Part shown: piece after piece, positions 36,630-47,500 of the stretch
Numbering within the stretch: position 1 is the first letter of the stretch
Layout: the number at the start of each line of letters is the position of its first letter
DNA from: Pycnococcus provasolii
Lineage: Eukaryota; Chlorophyta; Pseudoscourfieldiophyceae; Pseudoscourfieldiales; Pycnococcaceae
Direction of reading: 5' to 3'
DNA length: 64,000 nt
Assembly (NCBI GenBank): GCA_938743325.2
Contig: OW568890.1
Span: 496,001-560,000 of the forward strand
Made by a program: the position numbers and the translations under genes
Notes under the pieces: generated by a model
What the model was told of the DNA's origin: nothing
Database searches by the model: none
What the model saw: the letters and a program-made list of their open reading frames with translations, nothing else

Positions 36630-38186
36630 CTACGACGGCATGTGCATGTCGTAGCAGCACAAACCGCGGTGATTTTCCAACGTGTCGTTTGCTCCCTTCG
36701 ACACGAGGTAGTCGCCGAGCGCGACGTGGCCAAAGCCAAAGCAGTAGTGCAAGGGCGTATTTCCCTGGGCATTGCAGCTATTCACGTCCGCGCCGGCGCG
36801 CAGGAGCACGCGAGCCATGCGTTGATCTCCAAGCTGGCAAGCAACCATCAAGGCCGTGTCGCCGTTCGCATCGCGCGCATGCGCCGCAGATGGATTGGCG
36901 CGAAGCATCATCTTCACTTCGTCGCGCCGATTGCCCGCGCGAATTAGCGCAAACACACCGCCTCCATCCGAGGGCGGCGACGTGTGCGACGAGTGGTGGT
37001 GCATCTGCTGATGATGCTGTGGCGGCGGCGCGTGGTACGGCGAATGGTGCATCGCCGTTGGCGGTGGCGGATGTGCGGCGCCGTATGGCGTGTGCATCGT
37101 CGGCATGTGCGCGTGCGGCACTGGCATTGGCATGGCGTGCGCGTACGACACCGATGGGGACATCCAAGTTGGCGCTGGTGCACCCCACGGCGGCTGCGAC
37201 GGTGGGTGGTATCCCACACCGGAATAAGCAGTTGGCGGCGGCACCATCTGCGGAGGCGGAGGCGCCGGCACTGGTTGTGGCACATGAGCAGGAGCTCGCC
37301 ACGGCGAATGTGCGTGCACCGGCGCCGCCGGCGGCGGCGGCGCGTACGAAACACCTCGCGTGGGCGAGCCAGCATGCCGCCTAGCCGGCGACGCCGTCTC
37401 GGGTGCAAAGTGCGCGCGACGCTGCGGCGGCGACATCTGCTGCCTCGTTCCCATCATACCAGACTGAGGTGCAGCAGCACCACTGGCCACAGCGTGCTGC
37501 TGCCGCTGCGCTCGCCGCTCTTTCCACCCTGGCCTTGGCTTTGGCAGTGGCGCCATTGCCGAAGCCTGATGCTCCAACTCTGCCCATCGCTGTTCCTCTC
37601 GCTGTTTCCACCGCGCCTTTGGAGCTGGACCGGCAGGTGGGACGTTCTGCGCGCTCGCGCCCAAAGTCGCCGCTTGTATTTGTGCCGCGATGGCCGCTCT
37701 TCGCGCGCGCAGGTCATCGATGGCGTCGCCGGCGTGTGCGTTTTGATTTGCATCATAGTAGTGGTTCGTCGTCGCGGCGGTTGCGGCGGCGTTGGCCGTC
37801 GCCTGCTTGAGTTCCGCGAGTCTTCTCTTCTCCTCTCTCAGGCTCGCCTCGACCGCGACGAGTCTCTCCACCTCCTTGCGCTCCGCCTCGAGCCTCTCGT
37901 AGACGGCGTCGGTGACTCCTACGTCCGGCTCAGGACTGCTTGCGTTTTGGGCCGCCGCCGCCTTGGCGCGCTTGAGCAGTTCGTTGCGTTCGAGTTTCGC
38001 GTGGAACGCCGCGAGTCTGTCCGCGGCCCCTTCAACGAACGCGCCCATGCCGTCGTCGTCGGACGACGATCCCGACCCTCTTTCTTCCGGCGGCGGCATG
38101 TCCGCACCTAGCGGCACATCGAACGGCGCGTCTCCGCCCATCGCGGCGTACGAGACGCGCGACAGGTCGAGGCGAGGCAGCGCCAT
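36630..38186 (-). CDS. Ankyrin-repeat protein with Pro/His-rich middle
   Basis: The proposed start is at 38186 (MALPRLDLSRVSYAAMGG), giving 518 residues. The frame is open to 38279, but the extra 31 residues look non-coding and the ATG at 38186 follows an AT-rich leader. Residues 60-230 include charged coiled coils (VYERLEAERKEVERLVAVEA...). About 230-400 are rich in Pro, His, Met and Tyr (PPPTAYSGVGYHPPSQPPWG). The C-terminal 100 residues carry about three ankyrin repeats (NGDTALMVACQLGDQRMARV, NTPLHYCFGFGHVALGDYLV). Ankyrin repeats mediate protein binding; the partner is unknown. It converges on the IQ gene to its left. Confidence 0.8.
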   Translation of the reverse strand: MALPRLDLSRVSYAAMGGDAPFDVPLGADMPPPEERGSGSSSDDDGMGAFVEGAADRLAAFHAKLERNELLKRAKAAAAQNASSPEPDVGVTDAVYERLEAERKEVERLVAVEASLREEKRRLAELKQATANAAATAATTNHYYDANQNAHAGDAIDDLRARRAAIAAQIQAATLGASAQNVPPAGPAPKARWKQREEQRWAELEHQASAMAPLPKPRPGWKERRAQRQQHAVASGAAAPQSGMMGTRQQMSPPQRRAHFAPETASPARRHAGSPTRGVSYAPPPPAAPVHAHSPWRAPAHVPQPVPAPPPPQMVPPPTAYSGVGYHPPSQPPWGAPAPTWMSPSVSYAHAMPMPVPHAHMPTMHTPYGAAHPPPPTAMHHSPYHAPPPQHHQQMHHHSSHTSPPSDGGGVFALIRAGNRRDEVKMMLRANPSAAHARDANGDTALMVACQLGDQRMARVLLRAGADVNSCNAQGNTPLHYCFGFGHVALGDYLVSKGANDTLENHRGLCCYDMHMPS

Positions 38187-38563
38187 ATTATATAAAAATA
38201 TGACAGCCAGATGAGGGGCAGCAGCGCCTGGAACAAAGCCTTGAGAGGAGCAGTCCTGAAGAAAACAAACAGACAGCACGACAGAACTGAGAAATCTACC
38301 TTAAGCTGCGACCAACCTTGCCTTGCCGTGCATGAAGGTGGTCAGTTCACAGGTGTGCTCGTGCATGGCCCTAATGCCTTGCCAGACGGATAGTCGATGA
38401 AGGTGGTCAAGATTCAAGAAGAAGTTCTAACCTTAAGACGGCCTGGCCTGTTCGGAGTGGTTCTGCCAGGGAGTCTCCGGAGAATGAATGGGACGCGGAT
38501 TCAAACCATTTATCAGACGGAACTCTAAAAAATATAGGTATCAATATTTAAGGTTGGCTGGCA
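38187..38563. promoter_or_regulatory. Divergent spacer between ankyrin and LRR genes
   Basis: A 377 bp head-to-head spacer. ATTATATAAAAATATGAC at 38187-38204, right at the ankyrin start, reads TATTTTTATATAAT on that gene's strand and could be a TATA-like element or leader. No repeats or genes were recognised. Confidence 0.4.
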
Positions 38564-39179
38564 ATGTCTGCGTCAACGCTGGGTGGTACTGGTGGTGGTG
38601 GTTCTGACTTCGTCATGGATCCTCTCTTCGTCTCTGCGGCTGCAGCAGTTCGTGTGGCGGTCGACATGTGCTCATCTTCGTCGTCACCTTCGTCGTCGTC
38701 AGCTGCGTACTCGGAGTCGTCGTGCGTCGGTGCGGCATTAACGGCCATGGCTTTGATTGAACAGATGCCTGTGTCTTTGAAAGACGAATCGCAACGCCTT
38801 TTCGACGAACTCGAACGTGCGCTCGAAATGAGACAAAAGGGTGAGGGTGGCGGTGGCCCTCCCAAAACGGCACAGCCACAACAACAAAGCAGGCTCGCGC
38901 CGAAAACTCCGCCGAAAACGGCGTCGTCGACGTCGTCGGCGAAGCAACGGGCCAGCAGGCCAACGACGGGCGACGCACAAGCGGCGATGGACGCGTGGGC
39001 GCGAGGGGGGGAACGCAAGGGACGGTTCGCAAGCCTCAAGTCGAGGCTGAAGAAACCGGTCTGTACGGGCGAGGCGTGGGAGGACATTCGGCGGCCTGAG
39101 CCGCGCATATCCACAGCGGTGCACGCAGAGGAGGATGCGGATGTCGCGCAGCAGGCAGAGAAGAACGAGCAGGAGCATC

Positions 39180-39210
<31 letters not shown>

Positions 39211-40576
39211 ACCGCAGGAGCCGAGCGACGTGGACTCGGACTCGGACTCGGACTTTGATTCGCGGTTGTCAGCAGAGCGACCGGCGTCGTCGACAGAAAC
39301 GGCGCAGTCGTCGCAGGTGGACCTTGCGCAAAACACCGAAACGGGCGACGCGGACGCGGACACGACCGTTCGACTCGCCGGTGTGAACCAGGCGGCGCAC
39401 CTCAGCCTGGCTGGACGCGGCATGCCTCGCCTGCCGCGCATCCTCGTTGCGCCCGAGGAGGACGAGGTTCTCGTCGTCGAGACGCTCGACATTTCGTCGA
39501 ACCGCCTCGCCAGCCTGCCGCTGGGCATATGCCTGCACCTGCCTCTGCTGAACCGGCTGGTTGCGCACCACAACATGCTCGAGCACCTCCCATCCGAGCT
39601 GTGCATGTGCCGGTTCCTGCAGGAGGTGGACGTAAGCCACAACCGCCTCGCCGAACTTCCCACAGGACTGTTCGTGTCGCCAAGCCTCGCGCGCATCGAC
39701 GCAGGCGCCAACGCACTTACCGTCCTACCGCCTGAACTCGGAATGGCGGACAGCCTGCTTGATCTCGGCGTCGCGAACAACAGCCTCGTCAGCATTCCGG
39801 AGGAAATTGCGCTGCTGCGCGGAATTGTGCGCATCGACGCGACGAGCAATCGCATGAGCATGCTGCCTTCATCGCTCTTCGACGGCTGCTTGCGTCTCCG
39901 ACAGCTCTCGGTGGCTCGCAATCGCATCAGGAAGGTGGCGCCGCATTCCGCGCCATATCTGGAGACGCTGGATGTCGCGTACAACGTGCTGACTGAAGGC
40001 TGGATGGTGGGAGACGGCTCCGAGATGGCGCTGCCGCGCCTTCCTCAGCTCCGTCAGCTCATGGCTCAGGGAAATCAACTAGGACCGACACTCGACTTGG
40101 ACACGCTTCTCAGACACGTGAGCCCCAAGCTTGTGGTGCTTGAGCTTGCGAACAACCGCCTCGTTTGCGTCGAGGCGCCAAGCCCGCGCGTCGCCTACGG
40201 TGCAAAGTTGAGCACGTTAGGCGTATCACATAATCGCATTACTATGCTCCCAGATAGTCTCGGCGGATTGGAGAGAGACATGCGTTCGCTGGCATGCCAC
40301 GGCAATCGCCTGCGAAGCTTGCCCCCGTCTCTCGTTCCCGCGTTGCCCGTGGGCGTCACGCTCGACGACGTTCTCGTGCGTCCCGCGCGAGATCCGGTGG
40401 ACGCCACCGCTGTATTTGCGGCATCACGCTACCAGCAACCGAAGGCGGCCGGTGGCACATCTGCCGAGCGAGCTGCTGCCGAAGATGATAGATTTGGCGA
40501 CATTCGACGACGAATGAATGCGCCGGCACTGCTGGGCTTTGGCTATGGCATGGAGTTGGTAGGCAATTCAGCATAG
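38564..40576 (+). CDS. Leucine-rich-repeat protein with acidic N-terminal half
   Basis: A 670-residue protein. The N-terminal 280 residues are low-complexity: Gly/Ser-rich, basic in the middle, then acidic (nine consecutive Asp near residue 207, followed by DSDSDSDFDS). From about 285 to 610 there are a dozen LRRs of the typical short cytosolic kind (for example LQEVDVSHNRLAELPTGLF, LLDLGVANNSLVSIPEEIAL, LRQLSVARNRIRKVA). These form a protein-interaction surface as in Shoc2- or RAS-group LRR proteins. No kinase or membrane segment is present. The function is unknown. TGTAA follows the stop within ten bases (about 40580). Confidence 0.85.
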
Positions 40577-40629
40577 TTGAGTGTAAAGATGTATACAGAA
40601 AAGTTTTTATTATTTTTCATTGTAGAAAG

Positions 40630-42534
40630 TTACAAGATGTCTCGCGCAACGGACGACGCTGCATCAAGACGTCGGCTAGCTGTTGCAAGAGAGTCCTCGA
40701 GCTCCATGACCTCAGCCGCGATCGCGTGAAGGCTCGCCTGCACATCTGCCGAAGCTGGCGGCTTCATGGCCGCTGGCGCCGGCGAGACACCGCCGGCAGT
40801 GAATAGTCCTTCGTCGGTGAGCGGCACTTCGACCTCATCCGCGCCATACGCGCGTAGATTGTCGTCAGGGTGCACTTTCTCAAGGACGTCAAGAGCACTC
40901 TTCGCCGTGGCGCGGCGGTCATGCAGCATCCGTCGAAGCGTCTCAGCCATAGACTGGCTTTCCATCTTTGACGCCTCTGCCGCGGCAAGTTTTGCCTCCA
41001 CGTCACCGTATGCTGCTCGCAAGCTCGCGAGCTCCTCCGCAAGCACAGCCGAACGTTCCTCCTCGCGTGCCCTTGCCCGCTCTTCATCTTTCCGGCTCGC
41101 ATGCACCTCGCCGCCCCAGCTTCGCAGCTGCGCCTCCCTGCGTGCGGCACGCTGCTTCTCCGCGGCAAGTTCGAGTTCAAGCTTGCGAGCCACGGCTGCA
41201 CTCGTCATCGCGGCGGCTCGCGACGCGTCACGGTCTGACATCGCCGCGGAAACGGATGCCTCGAGCGTCGCTGAACGCGTTCTGAGGCGATCGCATTCAC
41301 GCTTCACTCCCTGATAGCTGGACGAGTTCATCGTCGCGTCCCTCTCCTTGGACAGCTCCACGCGAAGCGTTCCTACCTTTGCGAGCAGCCTTCGTTTCGT
41401 CTCCTGCAGCCCCGCGATGACCTGCAGCAGGTGCTTTCTCTTCGACGGCGACGACGCACGTGCGCCGTCGTCATGTTCGTCGCCGTCGTCGTCGTGTTCC
41501 ACCTCGCTGTTTCGCTCGTCCGCACGGCCTGTTCGTGGCGCAGTCTGCTGCTTCGCAGGTGATGCGACGACGATATTCGGCGGATTTGACTCTGCGCCAA
41601 GGAGCGCGCCGAGTGCCTGTGCCAGAGCACTCACCTCCTCGCACTTTCGCGCGACGTCCACCTCCACCTCTGCATCGTCGCCACCGACGCCGTCTCCGTC
41701 TCCTTTGGCGCCCGCAGTTTCTGTTTGACTTCTGCGCATCATCGTGGAAGCGGAGGCTGCCGCCTCTGCCGCCTCGGCGACGCGTACGACGAGCTCGCGT
41801 GCCTGCGTTGCACGCGCGGCGACGGTAAGTTCCACCTGGTGCAAGTTTGCTTGCAGTTTGGAGATGGCGGCAGCGTGTTCGTCGTTGGCGCCTTTCGACG
41901 CCTCCTGCGCGCTCGTGAGATCTCTGGTGAGTTTTGCGTTGTCGAACAGCAGTTGTTTGCGTCTCGTCTGCGCGTCGAGGAGTTGTTCCTCGCACGCCTC
42001 GCACCTTTCTACGGTTGCTTGGTGCGCCTTGTGCAGCTGGTCGAGTTTTTGCGTGAGTCTCCCCACCTCCATGGCGAGCGCGCGCTGCGACGCGGCGTCG
42101 AGCAGGAGTGCAGGAGCAGGTTCGTCGTCCATGAAGTTTTCCTTTCCATCTTCCTGAGGGCGTGAGTGTTCGTCGTGTGGCTGGTTGAATGCGATGTGCT
42201 TCTTCTTCGAGGCGTTTGCAGCTTGGGAGATTCGGTTGTTCAAAATGGCGGCTGCCGCCTTCTGTCTCTTCTCGCTGTGCCGATCCTGTTTTCTCTTCGA
42301 AGATTGCGCTTGGAGCAACTGTGAAGATGAAGACGGCGCTGCGCTGTGCAGTTTCGGGCGGTAGAGAACGCCCCTACTTGAAGTTGTTGTTGTTGTCGTC
42401 GTCGTCGTCGTCGGCTGCACTCGAGACCGGCGACTGAACAAAAAACTCGCGTGCTCAGAGTGACCACCCCCACCAGGATGTGATCCAGGAGGTGGATCAG
42501 GCGGAGGTGCCGAAGAAGGCATAGGAAGGCTCAC
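40630..42534 (-). CDS. Coiled-coil protein, unknown function
   Basis: A 634-residue protein. The first 130 residues are disordered: a Pro/Gly-rich start, then ten consecutive Thr (encoded by a GTT/GTC repeat near 42380-42410). From about 150 to 560 it is almost entirely coiled coil rich in Ala, Glu, Arg and Leu (ALAMEVGRLTQKLDQLHKAH; ELSKERDATMNSSSYQGVKR), interrupted by an acidic Asp-rich break near 350. Such proteins are often cytoskeletal, centriolar or vesicle tethers, but nothing specific is recognised. The last codons read ATC TTG TAA, so the stop is part of TGTAA (40634-40630). It converges on the LRR gene. Confidence 0.75.
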   Translation of the reverse strand: MSLPMPSSAPPPDPPPGSHPGGGGHSEHASFLFSRRSRVQPTTTTTTTTTTSSRGVLYRPKLHSAAPSSSSQLLQAQSSKRKQDRHSEKRQKAAAAILNNRISQAANASKKKHIAFNQPHDEHSRPQEDGKENFMDDEPAPALLLDAASQRALAMEVGRLTQKLDQLHKAHQATVERCEACEEQLLDAQTRRKQLLFDNAKLTRDLTSAQEASKGANDEHAAAISKLQANLHQVELTVAARATQARELVVRVAEAAEAAASASTMMRRSQTETAGAKGDGDGVGGDDAEVEVDVARKCEEVSALAQALGALLGAESNPPNIVVASPAKQQTAPRTGRADERNSEVEHDDDGDEHDDGARASSPSKRKHLLQVIAGLQETKRRLLAKVGTLRVELSKERDATMNSSSYQGVKRECDRLRTRSATLEASVSAAMSDRDASRAAAMTSAAVARKLELELAAEKQRAARREAQLRSWGGEVHASRKDEERARAREEERSAVLAEELASLRAAYGDVEAKLAAAEASKMESQSMAETLRRMLHDRRATAKSALDVLEKVHPDDNLRAYGADEVEVPLTDEGLFTAGGVSPAPAAMKPPASADVQASLHAIAAEVMELEDSLATASRRLDAASSVARDIL

Positions 42535-43521
42535 GGTATTTATATTCAGGTACTGTCAACTGTACGGGGGCCCTTGCACACACACGTGTATATATAAAAA
42601 AGGCCTTAACAAACGTTGTGTCACCTCACCTTAAGCTTAAGTTCAGGGGACTTTGAATAATGGTTGAGGCACCTGAGTTTTTGAAAATGAATAACTGACC
42701 CGTGTTGACGTTGACGCTGGTGGCTGGGCCTGGCGTCAACGTCCCAGTCTGCCGGTGGTCCAGAACTTGTTTTGGCCGGAAGGAAGGCTCGTAGTTACAG
42801 TAGGGCAGCAGCGGGGATCCAGGAATTTTACTTCTACGCCCTAAGGTGGTTCCCCAAGAACCCCCTTAGAGGAACATTGCGCCAACTCAACAGACAGGGA
42901 GTGAGTGGGGCCGTTCACTCCCACTTGGCCAACCACCTCCTGGCTCCTGGGCGCCCTCCTGAAGGCGGTGTCGCCCTTGCATAGACTACCTTTACGATAG
43001 TCTCTCCTCTCTCCTCTTCCCTCTTCCCTCTTCCGTCTTCAGGTGCCACAAAGGCAATAGCGGCCTGCAACGGTAACCTTCCCGGAGCCTCCCTCGCCTC
43101 ATCGAGCCACTATCGTAGGGCGAGGGAACGAAAGCGAAAGCGAAAGCGAAAGCGAAAGCGAAAGCGAAAGGCGGGAGGCGGGAGGCACAGCAAAGCGTGA
43201 AAGCACTGGAGCAGGAAGCAGGGTACAGGACAGGGAGTGCCTTGCACAGTGCACACTCCCAGCTTAAGTCTTAAGACAACTGGTCGTGGCAACTGGCACC
43301 AACTGCCCCAAACTCGCCCGTCCCGTGCTTCATGAAGGCATAGAACCCAACAGGACCTGTCACCTGTTCTGTTGTCCCAGACAGACTTGCCTTGCCTGTT
43401 CTGACCTTTCCTTCACTTCCTCCCCTCCCGGCCCCTTCCCTTCCCTGTTCTTCTCGTCTCACCTTAGTAGCAGCGGCAATACTCGTCCCTCCTTCAGCCT
43501 TAAGAAGCACGGCCTTACACC
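42535..43521. other. Intergenic region with a hexamer microsatellite
   Basis: About 1 kb, head to head between the coiled-coil and NME7 genes. It contains (CGAAAG)x7 at 43129-43170, TTACAGTA at 42795, and several CTTAAG sites (for example 42632-42640). Short frames here have no recognisable product. Confidence 0.5.
43129..43170 (+). repeat. (CGAAAG)7 microsatellite
   Basis: Seven perfect copies of CGAAAG in the upstream spacer of the NME7-like gene. Confidence 0.95.
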
Positions 43522-44496
43522 ATGGGCGCCGTCGGCGAACGTCTCGCTTTCCTGACGGAGTGGCTCGACCCGCACGCCTCCTTGGTCTTCACCTACCAGC
43601 TCGTCTACCACCTTGTCGACGACACCATCGAGATGTACGACCTGCGCAACCGACGCCCGTTCCTCAAGCGCATGCCCTACCCCGCGGTCTCCGCGGACAT
43701 GCTCTACCTAGGAGCGAACGTCACGATCCACGGACGACTCCACAAGGTGGCGTCGTACGCCGACGAGTACACGAAAAGTAAAGTCGAGGGTGGGCAAACC
43801 GCGGGAACCGTCCTCGTGCCTCTCACGGAACTTGGAAGCACGCTCGACGCGCTGCAGGTGCGCGCGGGGGCGCTCGTGCGCGACATTGCGTGCTTCGCGG
43901 ATGCGGGCACCGGGGCCGCCACCGCGGCTCTCAGCGTGAGCGTCAGGGGGAACGCGACGCTCGCGGACGTGTGCGCCGAGAACAAGCTCGTCGCGAGGGA
44001 GGATGCCACAGGCGCCGGTGCCAAGGCGCTCGCCTCGAACGCACTCACCACAAAGGCGCTCGCAAGCTGCGACAACACCACGGCGCTGTGCATCATCAAG
44101 CCACACGCCGTGCTCGCCAAGCTCACGGGATCCATCCTCCAGGCGATCGTCGACGCGGGCTTCGACCTAAAGGCTGTGCGCATGTTAACTCTCGACCGCG
44201 CGAACGCCTCGGAGTTTTTGGAGGTGTACAAGGGAGTCGTGCCCGAGTACGCCGCCATGGTTGACGAGCTCGTCGCAGGGCCGCTGTACGCCGTCGAGGT
44301 GGGCAGCGCCGGCCCGCAGGTGGTGGAGAGCCTTCGCATGCTCGCTGGACCTCCTGACCCGGAGGTTGGCCGGCTGCTGCGCCCCAACTCGCTGCGCGCG
44401 CGCTTCGGGCTCGACAAGGTGCGCAACGCCGTGCACACGACAGACCTGGAGGAGGACGGCGAGCTCGAGACGCGCTACTTCTTCCAAATTCTCTGA
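43522..44496 (+). CDS. NME7: NME7-like protein: DM10 domain plus one nucleoside diphosphate kinase domain
   Basis: A 324-residue protein. Residues 1-88 match the DM10 domain (ERLAFLTEWLDPHASLVFTY, TIEMYDLRNRRPFLKR), which binds microtubule doublets. After a linker of about 100 residues comes one NDK domain (about 190-324): ALCIIKPHAVLAKLTG, GPLYAVEVGSAG, LRARFGLDKVRNAVHTTDLE. This is the architecture of NME7 (Chlamydomonas FAP67), found in the gamma-tubulin ring complex and inside axonemal doublets. Animal NME7 has two NDK domains; only the first is present here. The catalytic-type His is kept (NAVHTTD) but the usual GSD after it is TTD, and the K-P-D-x motif is KPHA. The long linker is not part of the family core. 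The next gene converges with only 45 bases between the stops. Confidence 0.85.
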   Translation: MGAVGERLAFLTEWLDPHASLVFTYQLVYHLVDDTIEMYDLRNRRPFLKRMPYPAVSADMLYLGANVTIHGRLHKVASYADEYTKSKVEGGQTAGTVLVPLTELGSTLDALQVRAGALVRDIACFADAGTGAATAALSVSVRGNATLADVCAENKLVAREDATGAGAKALASNALTTKALASCDNTTALCIIKPHAVLAKLTGSILQAIVDAGFDLKAVRMLTLDRANASEFLEVYKGVVPEYAAMVDELVAGPLYAVEVGSAGPQVVESLRMLAGPPDPEVGRLLRPNSLRARFGLDKVRNAVHTTDLEEDGELETRYFFQIL

Positions 44497-44541
44497 TTAC
44501 GGGTGAGTAATGACACAGCACAGAAAGACCTTTCAAATTAG

Positions 44542-47500
44542 TTACAGAGCAGCCTCCATGAGGCTGAAAACTTTCGCCCGATCCTCCTCGCCGCGCGTCC
44601 TCGCAAGCGTCCCACGAAGTCGCGCCATGAGCGCGTCAAGCGCATCCCATCCCCAACCATCCGTCCAGGCAACGAGCTCCGCCTCTAGGCGATCGCCGCG
44701 AGCCAAATCGTCGGGCGTGGCGATCGCCGGCGCCGCCACCTTCTCTGCAGGCACCACCTCCTTTGCAGGCGCCACCTCCACCGCTGGGGCTGCGGCAGCC
44801 GCCTCCACCTCCATCTCGTTGGCAGCGCCGGCAGGAGCAGCTGCCGCAGCCGCGGCAGCCGCGGCAGCCGCCTCCGCCTCCGCCTCCGCAGCCTGCCGTC
44901 GCTTCTCTGCCACCATCTGCCGCCGCACAGCCTCAGGGTCTGGCGCGAGATATGCCGGCGGGATGTCCGTGCCATCTCGCCGTGATCTTGCGGCAGATCC
45001 AGACGCTCCTGCTGCCGCTGCATCCTTCTTCTTCTTCCCGCCTCGGCGGGTGAGCGCCTCCTCCGCTCGACGCACCGCGGTCGTGTCAAGCTGGCTCAGC
45101 CACCCTGCAACCACGTCGACGAGCTCACGAGCACGCCCAACCACCCTCGCACCCTCGAGCGTGCCATATCCCGGCACGCGATCGCCGGATGCGGCAGCAT
45201 CCGCCTCCTGTTCTTCCTGCAGCGCAAAGAACGCAGCCGCCACCTCGGCGACGCGCTCGACGCCCTTCAGGAATGCACCAGGAAGCGCGATCGACTCGTC
45301 GTCAACCGCCGCCAACAAGCTGCTGAGATCGCACGGCGCCTTGCCCTGCGCAGCGCGGCGCCAGAGTGGAAACTCCGTAGGATCTGGGGCCTGCCAGAAG
45401 TACTTCCACCTGCGATTCATCAGGAGCGCCGTCGCAAGGGCACGAAGCTCTGCTCGCATCACGCGCAGGTCGGTCTCATCCTCGCGCGCGCGGCGCGCAA
45501 TCTCCTCCTCCGTGGGTCCAGCCTCCTTTGGCGTGTTCTTACCCGCCACGTCCAACGGAACTGACAGTGCTGAAGCGGACATCGACTTGCTAGACGACGG
45601 CGCGGAATTCGGTTTCGGTGGCGTAGCTGCCGCCACACCCACGCCGTGGAAGAAGGCGCGGCGTGAATCGGTGTCAAATGGATGCATGCCGTGAATGACA
45701 GCTTCGCCGCCGATGTTGGTTCCCTCGAATGGCGTGAGCGCCTCCTCCGGCAATTCCTCGATATCCGCAACATCCGCCGTGGCAAGAAACAGAACGGGGC
45801 TGTCTATGGGCAAATCTCTCAGCACGCTGAGAAGGCAGGCCCGCAGCTGCGCGTGCGCGCTGCGCCACCACAGCTGTAGGTGCGGAAGCCACAGGACGCT
45901 CGGTGCGGCACGTCGTGCCTCTGCCACCGCGGAGACGAGCGCCTCCTCCGCGCTGCGGCCATCCTTACCCAACAAGTCAGGGAGCGCGAGACTGTGACAG
46001 GGGAGCTCCTCCGCGAGGTGGAGCAGAGCTGCCGCCAGAGTACTTTGCCCCTGTCCCGCATCACCAATCAGGAGCAGCCGAGGCCTGCGATGAAGAGGCT
46101 TGAACAGGGAAGGAAGGCGAAGCGGCTCCGCGACGCCAGCTTCGGTTTGATGGTTGGCCGTAACGCGCGGCACCACAACCTCAGAGGAAGTGACAAGTTG
46201 ATCCTTGATCTCGCTGCCAACTTTCGCTTTAGCCGCGCCAATATCGTTGCCGTCATTTTCCTTGTCGTCCTCGAGATTGTTATTGTCCCCCTCCTCGTTG
46301 TTGTTGTTGTTGTTGTTATTGTCTTCGTCGTCGTCGTCGTCGTCGTCCCCGCCTCCATTCTCATCACCACCATGAGTTGATGGAACCGCAGCGGCATCGT
46401 CCGCAGCGCTCACCAAGCAAGCCTGGAACGCAGGGAAGGATGCCGACAGGATGTCAGAGAGACGCTGCAGCGCCGGGGCAAGTAGCGGTGCGCCGTGCAA
46501 CGGAATAGGCCTGGCATAAACGCTCGTGCCACGTTGGCTCGCAGGCTTGAGGCTCTTGAAAGCTCTCTCCCAGTCGCCGGGCAATACACGAATCGATTCG
46601 ACGTCAATCACGAGTCGCACTTCGCGCTCGTAAACGTCTGGGTACGATCTGCGCAGTGCCTGCAGAGCAGCCTCTGTAGCAAGCGCCTTAAGGTCAGCGC
46701 CGCAGTAACCCACGCACCGATCCGCAAGTTTTGTGAGAGACGCCACATTCGGCTGATTCTTCCACTTTTTCGTGTGAATGCGCAAAATCTCCGAGCGAGC
46801 GGATCGCCGTGGCAGGCCAAACAACAGCTCGCGATCGAATCGCCCTGGGCGACGCAGGGCGGCGTCAATCGCATCGACGCGATTTGTCGCGCCGATTACC
46901 ACGACGCTTCCTCGGCTGTCCAGGCCATCCATGAGAGCAAGCAGGGTCGCAACGATCGAGTTGTGGATCTGATCCTGCTTGGAGCTCCGTACGGGCGCCA
47001 GGCCGTCAATCTCATCAAAGAAAATGATGCTCGGCTGGTTGCGTTTTGCCTCGTCGAAAAGCATGCGCAGCGTTCGCTCAGCCTCGCCCACCCATTTGGA
47101 CAGCACATCGGCGCCCTTTCTCATGAAGAAGGACACTTGCTTCCCCGCGCGCGACGCGGATGCTGCGAGTGCACGTGCCACGAGCGTTTTCCCCGTGCCC
47201 GGCGGCCCGTGCAACAGCACGCCACGCGGCGGGCTGAGACGGAATGCCTCGAACACCTCCGGGTACACGAGAGGCAGAAATACCATCTCCTTGAGCGCGG
47301 TGACATGCCGCCCTAAGCCACCAATATCGTCGAATGTGATGGACGTGTCAACTGCCATCGGGGTCACCTCCGTCGTCCCACCCGCGGTGGCGGAACCGAG
47401 CTTGCTTGGCAACCCAATTGCATTTGCGCTGGCTCCGGCGAGCGCCTCGCCAGGCTTTGGCAGGCCATTTCCCGCGGCGTCAGTCACAAACGGGTCGGTG

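Noticed and set aside
36984-38111. 375-codon plus-strand frame opposite the ankyrin gene
   Set aside because: It is dominated by Arg, Trp and His from the reverse of Pro/His/Ala codons; the ankyrin repeats lie on the minus strand.
38490-38530. tRNA-like T-arm (GGTTTGAATCC on the minus strand)
   Set aside because: The flanking stem does not pair and no acceptor or anticodon arm could be built.
44123-44536. Minus-strand frame overlapping the end of the NME7-like gene
   Set aside because: Arg/Pro-rich shadow; the plus strand has a clear NDK domain there.
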